Below are positions 34,089 to 43,516 of a stretch of 64,000 nt of DNA, piece after piece. A program made the position numbers and the translations under genes. Origin of the DNA: UBA5734 sp964528645. Its GTDB lineage: Bacteria; Bacillota; Clostridia; Saccharofermentanales; UBA5734. The stretch lies in contig CAZGSR010000010.1 of NCBI GenBank assembly GCA_964528645.1, forward strand, positions 1 to 64,000, read 5' to 3'. Position 1 is the first letter of the stretch, and each line of letters begins with the position of its first letter. Under the pieces are notes generated by a model. That model worked only from the letters and a program-made list of their open reading frames with translations, was not told where the DNA came from and searched no databases.

Positions 34089-35324
34089 TCACCCCGCGGT
34101 CTCATCCTCGACCGGAATGCTCGGGATCGGCACGTCGATTTCGACGTCGGCGGCATAGTCGATGCCAGGCTGGCGGAAACCGAACATCTGGAAGAAGTCG
34201 TCCCAGTAGCCCTCGATGTCGCAATATTCAGAGGCGTTTTCGGTTGTCACGATCGGCCAGATGCGGTCGACCGCTTGCTGGACATCCGGGCGCATTTCCC
34301 AGTCATCGACCCGCAGGTAGCCGGCATCATCCACAACCGGATTGAACCCCGCGCCCGCGTCTGTAGCGCCTGCGACTGCCGCACCATACAATTTGTCCTT
34401 GAACAACCGGTACATCTGTTCGATGCAACCCTCGTGGAGGCCTTTTTCCTTCATGACTTTGTACAGGATCGAGATGTACAGGGGGACGACCGGGATGGCG
34501 GCGCTGGCCTGGGTGACCAGGGCTTTGTTGACCGAGACATAGGCTTTGACATTAGGCATAGTGCGTGTCATGGCCTGGGCAGTCTCGTACAGATGACGCT
34601 TGGCCTGGCCGATCGAACCGTTGAGATAGATCGGATGGGTCAGTTCCGGCCCGATGTAGGAATAGGCGACGGTGACCGTCTGGGGCGAAAGCAGGCCGGC
34701 TGCATCGAGGGCCTTGAGCCAGTCCTGCCAGTCTTCACCGCCCATGACCTTGATCGTGGCTTCGACTTCTTCGGGGGTCGCCGGGGTGATCGAGACGGGG
34801 ACGATGGCATTGGTGCGCAGGTCGATCGTCTTGTTCTCGTAATCGCCACTGGTGGTCTTGAGGACGGAATTGTAGACGGTGCCGTCAGCCATGGTGCGGC
34901 GAGGCGAGGCCAGGCTGTAGACGATCAGGTCGACCGAGCCGAGGTCCTCACGGATCATCTGGATAACCTGGTCCTTGACCGCAGCGGAGAAGGCGTCCCC
35001 GTTGACGGTTTTGGCGTAGAGGCCTTCGGCCAGGGCGCGCTGTTCAAAAGTGGCTGAGTTGTACCAGCCAGCTGAAGCCGTGCGGTTGTTGCCGGCTGGC
35101 TTGTCGAAAATGACACCGATGGTGGCTGCGCCACTGGCGAATGCTGCACTGATGCGCGAAGCCAGGCCGTAGCCGGTGGAAGCCCCGATGACCAGGACCT
35201 TTTTCGGGCCTTCGACGCGGGGCAGGGATTTGACATAGTTAATCTGGCGGTCAACGGCGACAGCGCAACCGGTGGGATGAGCAGTGGTGCAGATAAATCC
35301 ACGGGTTTTCGGTTCGACAATCAT
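34089..35324 (-). CDS. fabV: trans-2-Enoyl-CoA/ACP reductase FabV
   Basis: 411-residue NAD(P)H-dependent enoyl reductase of the FabV/TER type, reducing 2-enoyl-ACP or crotonyl-CoA. Diagnostic sequences are MIVEPKTRGFICTTAHPTGC at the N-terminus, the Rossmann motif VLVIGASTGYGLASRI and VDLIVYSLASPRR. Length matches the family. The start is set by GGAGG 7 bases upstream of the ATG; a longer frame to 35414 lacks support. It could serve fatty acid synthesis or butyrate-type fermentation; no other fab or bcd genes are near. It is divergent from the ABC operon that begins at 35537. Confidence 0.93.
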   Translation of the reverse strand: MIVEPKTRGFICTTAHPTGCAVAVDRQINYVKSLPRVEGPKKVLVIGASTGYGLASRISAAFASGAATIGVIFDKPAGNNRTASAGWYNSATFEQRALAEGLYAKTVNGDAFSAAVKDQVIQMIREDLGSVDLIVYSLASPRRTMADGTVYNSVLKTTSGDYENKTIDLRTNAIVPVSITPATPEEVEATIKVMGGEDWQDWLKALDAAGLLSPQTVTVAYSYIGPELTHPIYLNGSIGQAKRHLYETAQAMTRTMPNVKAYVSVNKALVTQASAAIPVVPLYISILYKVMKEKGLHEGCIEQMYRLFKDKLYGAAVAGATDAGAGFNPVVDDAGYLRVDDWEMRPDVQQAVDRIWPIVTTENASEYCDIEGYWDDFFQMFGFRQPGIDYAADVEIDVPIPSIPVEDETAG

Positions 35325-35421
35325 GGTAAAGCCTCCGGAAAAGCAAATAGTTTGAACACCAAAGAATCTATGCCTTATTGTGAACAAAAAGCGGCCGTTT
35401 GACAAGTTTTCCACAGGACTG

Positions 35422-35430
35422 TGCTAAAAT
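35422..35430 (+). promoter_or_regulatory. Extended -10 promoter of the hybrid transport operon
   Basis: TGCTAAAAT forms an extended -10; TTGACA occurs at 35399-35404 but the spacing (20 bases) is long. The leader to the first gene is about 100 nt. Confidence 0.45.
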
Positions 35431-35536
35431 ATTGTCAGACCGCTGATTCCAGCCCATTTTACCGGGAACTTTTCACAGGTGATCCCGTCAAAAGGCCAGT
35501 ACCGGTTATCGGTCGCGAACGGAGCGTGGGACATCA

Positions 35537-36412
35537 ATGAAGATGCGTGAAAAATTGCACCGGGATTGGCCAGCGGCCATATTTCTGGCGCCCAGCCTGC
35601 TGGGAACGGCGCTGTTTTTCTTTATCCCATTTTTGCTCGTGATCTGGTATGCAATGGTCGACAATCCGGTCATCATGAATTTTGTCGGCCTGGGGAATTT
35701 CATCAACCTGTTCCAGAACCAGGCCTATCTCCAGGCGGCGGGCAATACCATGCTGTTTTCAATCATCAGCCTGCCGCTGGTTGTTGGACTGTCACTGGTC
35801 CTGGCGATGATTCTCAATGGCAAGCTCAAGGCCAGGAGTCAGCTGCGCTCGCTGTTCCTGTCGCCACTGCTCGTACCGGTTGCCTCGATCGTCCTGGTCT
35901 GGCAGGTGGTCTTCAGCTACAATGGCGCCCTGAACACCTCACTGGCTGATTTCGGATTCATCCCGGTCGACTGGCTCAAAAGTGACAGCGCCCGCTTCGT
36001 CATCATCGGCCTGTACCTGTGGAAAAACCTCGGCTACAACATGGTCCTGTTCCTGGCCGCGCTCAACACTGTCCCCGTCGAGTTGCTCGATTCGGCCCGT
36101 GTGGATGGCGCCACGGCCTGGCAGCGCTTCCGCGCCATCACGTTCAAGTACCTTACCCCGACCTTGCTGTTCACCCTGGTCATTTCCTTCATCAATTCCT
36201 TCAAGATTTTCCGCGAAACCTATCTGCTGGCCGGGGACTATCCTTTTGAAGTGCTCTACATGCTCCAGCATTACATGAACAACATGTTCCGCTCGCTCGA
36301 CTACCAGAAACTGTCCGCTGCTGCGATCGTCATGGCCCTGGTCATGATGGCTATCATCGCCATTCTTTTTGTCGTGGAAAGCCGTTCCGGGCGTGACCTG
36401 GAGGAATCCTGA
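35537..36412 (+). CDS. Sugar-type ABC permease (MalF/UgpA-like)
   Basis: 291-residue membrane protein with six helices and the cytoplasmic EAA loop (LLDSARVDGATAWQRFRAITF) that contacts an ATPase. N-terminal sequence DWPAAIFLAPSLLGTALFFFIPFLL is typical of MalF/UgpA-type carbohydrate permeases. Its stop overlaps the start of the partner permease. The presence of the EAA loop implies interaction with an ABC ATPase, but none is encoded in this operon, so a shared MsmX-like ATPase may serve it. Confidence 0.9.
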   Translation: MKMREKLHRDWPAAIFLAPSLLGTALFFFIPFLLVIWYAMVDNPVIMNFVGLGNFINLFQNQAYLQAAGNTMLFSIISLPLVVGLSLVLAMILNGKLKARSQLRSLFLSPLLVPVASIVLVWQVVFSYNGALNTSLADFGFIPVDWLKSDSARFVIIGLYLWKNLGYNMVLFLAALNTVPVELLDSARVDGATAWQRFRAITFKYLTPTLLFTLVISFINSFKIFRETYLLAGDYPFEVLYMLQHYMNNMFRSLDYQKLSAAAIVMALVMMAIIAILFVVESRSGRDLEES

Positions 36413-37350
36413 TGATGAAGGTGAGACGGTTGAACTTCAAAAGCAGCCGCCGATTGGTCCGCGAAGGCGCCATCCTGGTCAAGAGTGGCCTGATTCTGGT
36501 CCTGGCCCTGGTCTTTGTCTTTCCGATCGTGATGACAGTCCTGAACTCTTTCATGTCGAGCGAGGAAATCATCGCCAATTACGGCATGCTGTTTGACAAG
36601 ACCCGCAATCCCTGGGAAATGCCTGCTGCGCCCGAACTTCCCTGGATCGCGCCGACCGCCCATTTCAAACTGATCCCCGACCTGGTGTCAGCACAGCAAT
36701 ACATCGAGATCCTGTTCAAGAGCACCGACTACCTGATCAAATTCTGGAACTCCGTTTTCCTCGTCCTGCCGATCGTTGCCGGCCAGATTTTCGTCGGTGC
36801 CCTGGCCGCCTACGCGTTCACCCGTTTCCGAGGCCGCCTGGCCCAGATCACTTTTTTTGCCTACATCATCCTGATGCTGATGCCGTTCCAGGTCACGCTG
36901 GTGCCGAACTACCTCGTTGCCGAATGGTTTGGACTGCTCGACAATCCGCTGGCGATCATCCTGCCTGGCGTTTTTTCGACTTTCAGCGTCTTTTTGATCA
37001 CGAAATACATGCGCCGGATCCCGCGCGACTACATCGAAGTCGCCCAGCTCGACGGGGCGGGTCACTGGGCCATTTTTACAAAAATCCTGCTGCCGATGTG
37101 CCGCACAGCGGTGTATTCGCTGGCTGTCCTGGTTTTCATCGACTTCTGGAACATGGTCGAGCAACCGATCATTTTCCTGTCCGATCCCCTGACCCACCCG
37201 TTGTCCGTTTTCCTCGTCAAAGTCAATGAAGGCGACATCGGCCTGGCTTTTGCCGCCTCGACCCTGTACATGATCCCCGCTCTCCTGATGTTTTTCCATG
37301 GTGAACAATACCTCGTGGAAGGCATCACGCACTCCGGCCTGAAAGGATGA
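36412..37350 (+). CDS. Sugar-type ABC permease (MalG/UgpE-like)
   Basis: 312 residues, six helices, with the EAA loop YIEVAQLDGAGHWAIFTKILLP and an N-terminal helix followed by VMTVLNSFMSSEEI, as in MalG/UgpE. The C-terminus ends GITHSGLKG, close to the usual GLTAGAVKG of the family. The long extracytoplasmic segment after helix 1 (about residues 45-105) is larger than usual. The ATG overlaps the previous stop; a second ATG follows immediately. Its own stop overlaps the next gene. Confidence 0.9.
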   Translation: MMKVRRLNFKSSRRLVREGAILVKSGLILVLALVFVFPIVMTVLNSFMSSEEIIANYGMLFDKTRNPWEMPAAPELPWIAPTAHFKLIPDLVSAQQYIEILFKSTDYLIKFWNSVFLVLPIVAGQIFVGALAAYAFTRFRGRLAQITFFAYIILMLMPFQVTLVPNYLVAEWFGLLDNPLAIILPGVFSTFSVFLITKYMRRIPRDYIEVAQLDGAGHWAIFTKILLPMCRTAVYSLAVLVFIDFWNMVEQPIIFLSDPLTHPLSVFLVKVNEGDIGLAFAASTLYMIPALLMFFHGEQYLVEGITHSGLKG

Positions 37351-38996
37351 CCCGACCGATGGAACAGACCGCCGCCACCACCAAAAGCCGTCTCCTGCGC
37401 CGCGCCACAATTTTCTTTTTTGCTGGCATGGCTGTCCTGACGCTGTTCTCCAACACGATCGTCAATTATTCCCTGCCGCGCGTCCAGGTGAAAAACTTCG
37501 AGTCCGGCATGATGTTCCGACAGATCCAGGCTGAGGGAACCATTTCCGCCCAGCTGCAGCACACGGTCAATTTCGGTGCGCCACGGATCGTCGACCAGGT
37601 CAAGGTCGAAGTCGGCTCGCCCGTCCTCGTCGGCGACGTGATCGCCACCCTCAAGCCCACCGAAGGCGTCGAGCTGCTCGAGATGGAAAAAGCGCTGGAA
37701 AATGCCGAGCTGGCTTTGGCGCAAATGAAGCGCACGCCGGCGAGCCTGTCTGTGCCTGCTATGGAAAAGGCGGTCAAAGCTGCTGCAAAGGCCATCGAGG
37801 ATGCCAGGGAAAATCTGGAAGATGCCAAAGATGCTCAATACCAGGCCTATGTCGCGCTGATCAAGACCGAACGTGGCTTGGAAGATGACGTGGAATTCGC
37901 ACAAGAGACCTTGGAAATCAAAGAAGCTGCGCTGACCACCGCAAAAACTGAATATAACACCGCAGTGGCAGCATTAGCAGCTGCCGAGGCGGCGTTGGCT
38001 GCTCTGGAAGCGGATCCGGCGTCAGACCCCGATGCGATTGCAGCTGCCGAGGCGGCGGTCGATACCGCCACTGCGATTTTATATGGTGATGACACCCAGG
38101 TCGGAAAAAGAGATTTGCTCAAAACAGCCCAGGATCAGTACGACGCGGCCAAGGATGCCCTGGACACGGTCAAAGCTTCGCTCAAGGCCGCTCAAAAAGC
38201 CTCCAACGAAGGTGCGGACGATGCCGGTGTGATCGCCGCCCAGGAGGCCCTCACAGCTGCAGAGGAAGCCTATCCGGAACGGCTCCAGGAATTGGCCGAC
38301 GCGAAGAAATCCGATTCCCTGGCTGTCCAGGATCGCCAGACCGCCATCACCAAAGCCGAAAACGATCTCGAGGTCCAACGTGCCAAGTTCGAGCAATTCA
38401 AGTCAACCCAGGGGGTCAATGAGATCAAGGCCGACTACGAAGGCCGGATCTCCAAGCTCGCCCTGGCTGCTGGTGCAACCATCAACACTGCCGAAGCCGT
38501 CGCCGTGATCGATGATGCCCAGGCCCGCTATGACCTGAGGGCGACGATCCCGGCTGAGCAGGCCAAAGCACTGGTGATCGGTGACCGGGCGGATGTCAGC
38601 ATGGGCAACATCGGCTGGGCGCAAGCCATCCTGCGTGAGATCCGTGAGGACAAGGACCAGCCTGGTGTCGTCAAACAGCTCGTCTTCGATGTCGAAGGCG
38701 AGGTCGCCCTCGGCCAGCAGGTCAGCATCAACATCTACAAACAAGGCCGCAACTACGACATGATCGTGCCCAATGCAGCCATCCGCCAGGATGCCAGCGG
38801 CAGTTTTGTCCTGGCCATGCGCCAGAAGAACGGTCCGCTCGGCAGTCGCTATACGCTGGAACGCGTTTCGGTCACGGTCCTGGAATCAGACAGCACCCGA
38901 AGTGCGATCAGTGGTGCCCTGGACTGGGGCATGCCGATCGTGACGGCCGCCAACAAACCGGTCGAGGCAGGCAGCCGCGTCCTGCCGACCAAATAG
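37347..38996 (+). CDS. HlyD-like membrane fusion/adaptor protein
   Basis: 549 residues. A single N-terminal membrane helix (about 20-38) is followed by a lipoyl-like segment (VDQVKVEVGSPVLVGDVIATLKP split across the chain), a long Ala/Glu-rich coiled-coil hairpin (about 105-350, many EAALAALEAD-like heptads), then the return lipoyl half (GRISKLALAAGATINTAEAV) and beta-barrel domain. This is the architecture of efflux periplasmic adaptors. Its location directly after two importer-type permeases is unusual. The ATG overlaps the preceding stop. Confidence 0.82.
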   Translation: MTRPMEQTAATTKSRLLRRATIFFFAGMAVLTLFSNTIVNYSLPRVQVKNFESGMMFRQIQAEGTISAQLQHTVNFGAPRIVDQVKVEVGSPVLVGDVIATLKPTEGVELLEMEKALENAELALAQMKRTPASLSVPAMEKAVKAAAKAIEDARENLEDAKDAQYQAYVALIKTERGLEDDVEFAQETLEIKEAALTTAKTEYNTAVAALAAAEAALAALEADPASDPDAIAAAEAAVDTATAILYGDDTQVGKRDLLKTAQDQYDAAKDALDTVKASLKAAQKASNEGADDAGVIAAQEALTAAEEAYPERLQELADAKKSDSLAVQDRQTAITKAENDLEVQRAKFEQFKSTQGVNEIKADYEGRISKLALAAGATINTAEAVAVIDDAQARYDLRATIPAEQAKALVIGDRADVSMGNIGWAQAILREIREDKDQPGVVKQLVFDVEGEVALGQQVSINIYKQGRNYDMIVPNAAIRQDASGSFVLAMRQKNGPLGSRYTLERVSVTVLESDSTRSAISGALDWGMPIVTAANKPVEAGSRVLPTK

Positions 38997-39008
38997 AAAG
39001 ATCCAGCC

Positions 39009-40340
39009 ATGGCAAATGCTCGACAAGACAGATTCTGGCCTGAGCCAGACGAGGTGATCCAAGTGAACCGGCAGCCAGCAGGCAGCCGGTCTTCGACACG
39101 CCTGGCCTGGCGTCTGGCAGTGCTGGCGACGCTGGTGTTGATAGCCAGCTTTCTGTTTCTCCAGGCACTGGTGTTCACCACCCGCGGCGCCCTGCCTGAA
39201 ACGGCCAAAAAGAACACCGTGCGCCCCTTTGCTGTCTATCTGCCATCAGCCACTGGCGAGGACAATCCCGGATTACAGCCGCGGAGTGTCGAGTCCATCC
39301 GCAAAGCTTTGAATCAGGCGCTGCTCGAGCAGCAAGTCCAGATCGTCGATGCCTATGCCGGTTTCTCCACCCAGACCCTGATCCAGGGCAGCAACAGCCT
39401 GAGCCTGCCTCTGACAGGGATTTCCGGAGCTAACTTTGCCGCATTTCGCCACATGGAACTGCTTAGCGGCAATTTCCTCATGAACGACGCATTCAGCACC
39501 CGCAGCATTGTGCTCGATGAACTGGCAGCCTGGCAGCTGTTTGGTGCGATTGACATCACTGGGTTCACGGTCAAAGTCCAGGACAAAACCCTGACGGTGG
39601 CTGGTGTCGTCCGGCTGCCGGACAACTGGCAGAGCCAGCTCAGCCGTGCGGACCAGGCACACGCATTTATTCCCTATGCAACCCTGAGTGAACTCGATCC
39701 CAAACTGAGCATCACCGCCTATGAAGTCCGCCTGCCTGAACCAGTCCCCGGCATGGGGCTGCAGTTCCTGCGCGATGCCCTGAGCAGCGCCGGGATCACG
39801 ACAGATGCAATCGAGCTGGTCGACCACGACGCCCGCCTGGGCCTTGTCACCTTGCTGACCAGCTGGCGCACCGTCGGCAGCCGTGTCCTGAGAGATTCTG
39901 CTGTCATCCTGCCCTGGTGGGAAAACGCTGCCCGGGCTGCACTCGACCTGGCTAGCCTGTTATCCCAGCTGGCAGTTGCCGCTCTGCTGGTCCTTGTCTT
40001 CAGCCTTTACACCCTGCGCGACTTGCCGGTCAGCCGGAAGCGACAGCTGTCCATCCATCTCGGCTTGTCTGCCCTGGCCGGTCTGGCAATCGCCCATTTT
40101 TTCATCAGGACACGGGGCGAATGGGTGCCATCCGGCAGGGACTGGCTCGCCGCCATCCTAGCCACCCTGGTCCTGCCCCAACTCATTTACTTGGTCACCA
40201 CCAGCTGGTCTGCCCTGCGCCGGACATTCCCGGATACCCGGTCGGTCTGGACCAGGCTCCAGCCAGTGGGCGACACTCTGCTACGGATCATCAAGCAGCT
40301 GCGTAAGCGCAAGCCTGCCAAGGAGGAGACCCCGATATGA
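39009..40340 (+). CDS. Membrane protein with MacB-type extracytoplasmic domain
   Basis: 443 residues. One N-terminal helix (about 34-56), then a large outside domain in which the stretch MELLSGNFLMNDAFSTRSIV, LDELAAWQLFG and DKTLTVAGVVRLPDNW resembles the MacB periplasmic core domain. Three C-terminal helices follow (about 305-330, 338-358, 375-395). The FtsX-type C-terminal motif is not obvious and the tail is basic. It may pair with the HlyD-like protein as MacA/MacB parts do, but it lacks an ATPase domain. Starts 12 bases after the adaptor gene; its stop overlaps the next start. Confidence 0.6.
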   Translation: MANARQDRFWPEPDEVIQVNRQPAGSRSSTRLAWRLAVLATLVLIASFLFLQALVFTTRGALPETAKKNTVRPFAVYLPSATGEDNPGLQPRSVESIRKALNQALLEQQVQIVDAYAGFSTQTLIQGSNSLSLPLTGISGANFAAFRHMELLSGNFLMNDAFSTRSIVLDELAAWQLFGAIDITGFTVKVQDKTLTVAGVVRLPDNWQSQLSRADQAHAFIPYATLSELDPKLSITAYEVRLPEPVPGMGLQFLRDALSSAGITTDAIELVDHDARLGLVTLLTSWRTVGSRVLRDSAVILPWWENAARAALDLASLLSQLAVAALLVLVFSLYTLRDLPVSRKRQLSIHLGLSALAGLAIAHFFIRTRGEWVPSGRDWLAAILATLVLPQLIYLVTTSWSALRRTFPDTRSVWTRLQPVGDTLLRIIKQLRKRKPAKEETPI

Positions 40341-42697
40341 AAACAACGATTTCCGCCCAGACCCATCCGGCCGCCTGCCGGACCACTGCACTCCCGCTGC
40401 GACGCCTGATCAGCTTCGCCTTGCTGCTCGTACTGGTTGTGCCGCTGGTGCTCCAGCTCGCTGGTTGCAATAAAAAGCCGGCCATTGATCCTGACCTGGC
40501 CGAGCTCGCCATCTATGACGTCATCGAGTATGAAATCGGTGACCAGTACAGTTATGTCCAGTCGATCATCTGGGCCAGTGGCGAGATCATTGCCCTGGCC
40601 AGTGACAACATGGGTGTCAACAGCCTCGTCCGGATCAGCCCGGAAGGTCAGATGCTTGGGACGGTGCCACTCGATGCCATACCCGGCCTGATGATCGATC
40701 CCGCTAAGCCCTCCACCGCCTACCTCGATGGTGTTTTTGCCGGACCGGCCGGCTCCCTACTGGTCACGGCCACCGACTATTCGGACCCGATGAAATCTGT
40801 CCGCAACCTGTACCAGATGGACAGCACCGGCCAGGTCCAGAAAACGCTGCTGCTGTTTGAAGCCAAGAACGACGGCAGCACCACGGAATACCTCAACAAC
40901 ATCCAGGCCACCCCAGACGGTCATCTCCTGCTGGTGTACAACAACTCCATCAAGCTGATCGACTTTGACGGGAATAAGAAAGGCGAATACAAGCTCGAAG
41001 GGCAGAATATGTATGTCTCATCGACCTTGTTTCTCAAAAACGGCCACTATAGTATCAGCTATTACACCCAGGAAGGTGGCATGAAGAGCGAAGAAGTCGA
41101 TGTGGCAACAGGGACCAAGATAGCGGACCTGACCTTGCCGCCGCAGCTTTTCAACACCACACCGATTTATGGCAGTGACGGATCCTATTATCTGAATGGA
41201 TTCCAGTACCTGTCACGTTATGATGAAGCAGCCGGCAAGGTCGTCAAATTGCTCAGCTGGCTGGATCTCGATGTCAACCGCAACAATCTCTCCTACCTCT
41301 GGGTGGCCGCACCCGATGGCAGTTTCTATTTCGGCGAGACCATCTACCCCGACAATGGCGGCATGCCATACAACGGGGAAGTGCCGCAGAATCCAGTCTT
41401 CAAGCTTTTGAAACTGACCAAATCCGCTGACCAGTCGACAGCCGAAAAGACCAACATCTCGATTGGCGCCTTCTGGATCAACGAAGGCCTGCGCAAAGCG
41501 ATCATCGAGTACCGCAAGGTCCGACCAGATGTGCGATTCACCGTGGTCGACTACAACGAGAACATCGATTACAGCAAGCCGACCGCTTACGAAGATGCCA
41601 TCACTAAAATCAATGCCGATATCCTGGCGGGCAAAATGCCTGATATCCTGATGACGGGCCAATTGCCCTGGCAGCAATATGCCAGCAAGGGCCTGTTGGT
41701 CGATCTGGGCGAACAAATGGCCAAGGACAAGGATTTTGACGCTTCACTTTTCCTGGAAAATGTTTTCCGGGCGTCTGCGATCAATGGCAAACTGTACACC
41801 CTGACCAATGCCGTCGGCCTGACCGGCATCATGAGTTCGCGGTCCCTGGTCGGCGACCGGACCGGATGGACGGTCCAGGAATTCCAGTCCTTTGTCGAAC
41901 AGCAGCCAGATCCATCGACCCTTTTCTACCAGATGCCCGGGGATGGCATCCTCAACATGCTCCTGATGGGCAATCTCAATGCCTACATCGATACCGAAAA
42001 AGGCCTGGCCAATTTCGACTCGCCTGATTTCATCCAGCTTCTGGAATTTGCCAAGAAATATGGCATTGATCCCAACCAGTATCAGGATGGTTGGGTCGAG
42101 CCGATGCCGGTGGATGGAGAAACAGCCGGACCGGCCCTGCAGATGGTCTGGATGAGCCGTTTTGAAGATTACAGCTCCTATAACCAGACTTTCAAAGGTG
42201 AGGCTGTCATGCTGGGCCTGCCGTCCCAGCAGCGCAGTGGCCCGATGCTCAATGCCTACTCCGCCCTGGCCATGGCAGCCACCAGCAAGAACCAGGCCAT
42301 CATCTGGGATTTCTTCAAATACTACCTGAGCGAAGCCTTGCAGGACCAGGTCATTGCCAATTATGAGGGCTTCCCGATCCGCAAAAGCAGCCTGGCTAAA
42401 GCAGGGGCGAAAGCCATCGCAGACACGGCCCAGTATGGACAGGAGCAGGCTTTCCCGGAAGGCGATGTCAAGTCGTCCGACATGGGCTGGTGGTACGGCG
42501 CCAAAGTGACCCAGGCTGACGTTGATGCCGTCACGGCCATCCTGTCCCAGGCCGATACGGTCTATGCCTATGACGATAAAGCCTATCAGCTGATCAGTGA
42601 AGAGACACAGGGCTTTTTTGCCGGCAACAAATCAGCTGCCGAGACTGCAGCTGCCATTCAGAGCCGGATGCGGGCCTACGTGGGAGAACGACAGTGA
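40337..42697 (+). CDS. Solute-binding lipoprotein with N-terminal propeller-like domain
   Basis: 786 residues, about twice the usual length. A signal peptide and lipobox (LVLQLAGCNKK) are followed by a domain of about 350 residues with repeated YVSS/YLNG-type blades (for example DGSYYLNGFQYLSRYD). A family 1 solute-binding domain starts near residue 375 (LRKAIIEYRKVRPDVRFTVVDY, INADILAGKMPDILMTG). The second part is typical of carbohydrate ABC importers. The fused front domain may bind a polymer or another component. The ATG overlaps the previous stop, and the stop overlaps the next start as GTGA. Confidence 0.85.
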   Translation: MKTTISAQTHPAACRTTALPLRRLISFALLLVLVVPLVLQLAGCNKKPAIDPDLAELAIYDVIEYEIGDQYSYVQSIIWASGEIIALASDNMGVNSLVRISPEGQMLGTVPLDAIPGLMIDPAKPSTAYLDGVFAGPAGSLLVTATDYSDPMKSVRNLYQMDSTGQVQKTLLLFEAKNDGSTTEYLNNIQATPDGHLLLVYNNSIKLIDFDGNKKGEYKLEGQNMYVSSTLFLKNGHYSISYYTQEGGMKSEEVDVATGTKIADLTLPPQLFNTTPIYGSDGSYYLNGFQYLSRYDEAAGKVVKLLSWLDLDVNRNNLSYLWVAAPDGSFYFGETIYPDNGGMPYNGEVPQNPVFKLLKLTKSADQSTAEKTNISIGAFWINEGLRKAIIEYRKVRPDVRFTVVDYNENIDYSKPTAYEDAITKINADILAGKMPDILMTGQLPWQQYASKGLLVDLGEQMAKDKDFDASLFLENVFRASAINGKLYTLTNAVGLTGIMSSRSLVGDRTGWTVQEFQSFVEQQPDPSTLFYQMPGDGILNMLLMGNLNAYIDTEKGLANFDSPDFIQLLEFAKKYGIDPNQYQDGWVEPMPVDGETAGPALQMVWMSRFEDYSSYNQTFKGEAVMLGLPSQQRSGPMLNAYSALAMAATSKNQAIIWDFFKYYLSEALQDQVIANYEGFPIRKSSLAKAGAKAIADTAQYGQEQAFPEGDVKSSDMGWWYGAKVTQADVDAVTAILSQADTVYAYDDKAYQLISEETQGFFAGNKSAAETAAAIQSRMRAYVGERQ

Positions 42698-43497
42698 GCC
42701 CCCGTCACGATTGCATCCTGGAAGAGCTGGTCGCGCCCGTGCAGGTCATCCTGCGCTCGGCAGGCCAGCTCATCCTGGCTGCAGAAGAAGCCGGCTTCGG
42801 GATTGAGAAGAAGAGTGACAAAAACTACGTCACCGAAGTTGATCTGGCTGTCCAGAATCAGATCGTCGAACAGCTGGCACAACTGACACCGGGCTATGCC
42901 ATTATGGCGGAAGAGGAGGATCTGGATGATCCGGTCCGTGACCGGCCAGTCTGGATTCTTGATCCAGTCGATGGCACGACCAACCTGATGCGCCACAACC
43001 AGCATGCTGCGATCTCCCTGGCCCTGGCAGATGGAGATGAGTTGCTGCTGGGATTTGTCTACAATCCGTTTCTGGATGAATTATTCACAGCCATCCGGGG
43101 CCAGGGCGTCACGCTGAACGACAGGCCGGTCCGGGCCAGTTCCGTCGATCATCTCAAAGACAGTCTCATCAGCTTTGGCACCAATCCCTACGATCGCCAG
43201 GCAGCCCATGAAACCTTTACCCGGGTCGAGCGTGTCTTCCTTCACTCGCTCGAGGTCCGGCGCAGCGGCGTAGCCGCCCTGGACCTGGCCTATATCGCGT
43301 GTGGCCGTTACGATGGCTTTTTTGAGCAGCGGCTGCAGCCGTGGGATTTTGTTGCGGGTCTGCTGCTGGTCCAGGAGGCAGGCGGGCAGGTTTGCAATTG
43401 GCAGGGCCTGCCGCTCGACATCCATCACCCGGATAGCCTGCTGGCGACCAATGGCAAGATCCGGGATGCCCTGTTTGATCTGGTTTGCGATCGATAA
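42694..43497 (+). CDS. Inositol monophosphatase-family protein
   Basis: 267 residues, metal-dependent sugar phosphatase fold. Motifs: MAEEEDLDD (metal-binding glutamates), WILDPVDGTTNLMRHNQHAAISLAL and the C-terminal QPWDFVAGLLLVQEAGG. It likely dephosphorylates inositol phosphate, a related sugar phosphate, or PAP. The start is GTG, overlapping the preceding stop as GTGA, so it is translationally coupled to the solute-binding protein. This suggests, but does not prove, that the imported compound is a polyol or sugar phosphate. Confidence 0.9.
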   Translation: MSPRHDCILEELVAPVQVILRSAGQLILAAEEAGFGIEKKSDKNYVTEVDLAVQNQIVEQLAQLTPGYAIMAEEEDLDDPVRDRPVWILDPVDGTTNLMRHNQHAAISLALADGDELLLGFVYNPFLDELFTAIRGQGVTLNDRPVRASSVDHLKDSLISFGTNPYDRQAAHETFTRVERVFLHSLEVRRSGVAALDLAYIACGRYDGFFEQRLQPWDFVAGLLLVQEAGGQVCNWQGLPLDIHHPDSLLATNGKIRDALFDLVCDR

Positions 43498-43516
43498 CCA
43501 TCGGAGGTAAAAAGCC

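Noticed and set aside
35407..35415. Single DnaA-box-like TTTTCCACA
   Set aside because: One isolated match in an AT-rich promoter region; no cluster of boxes and no origin genes beside it.
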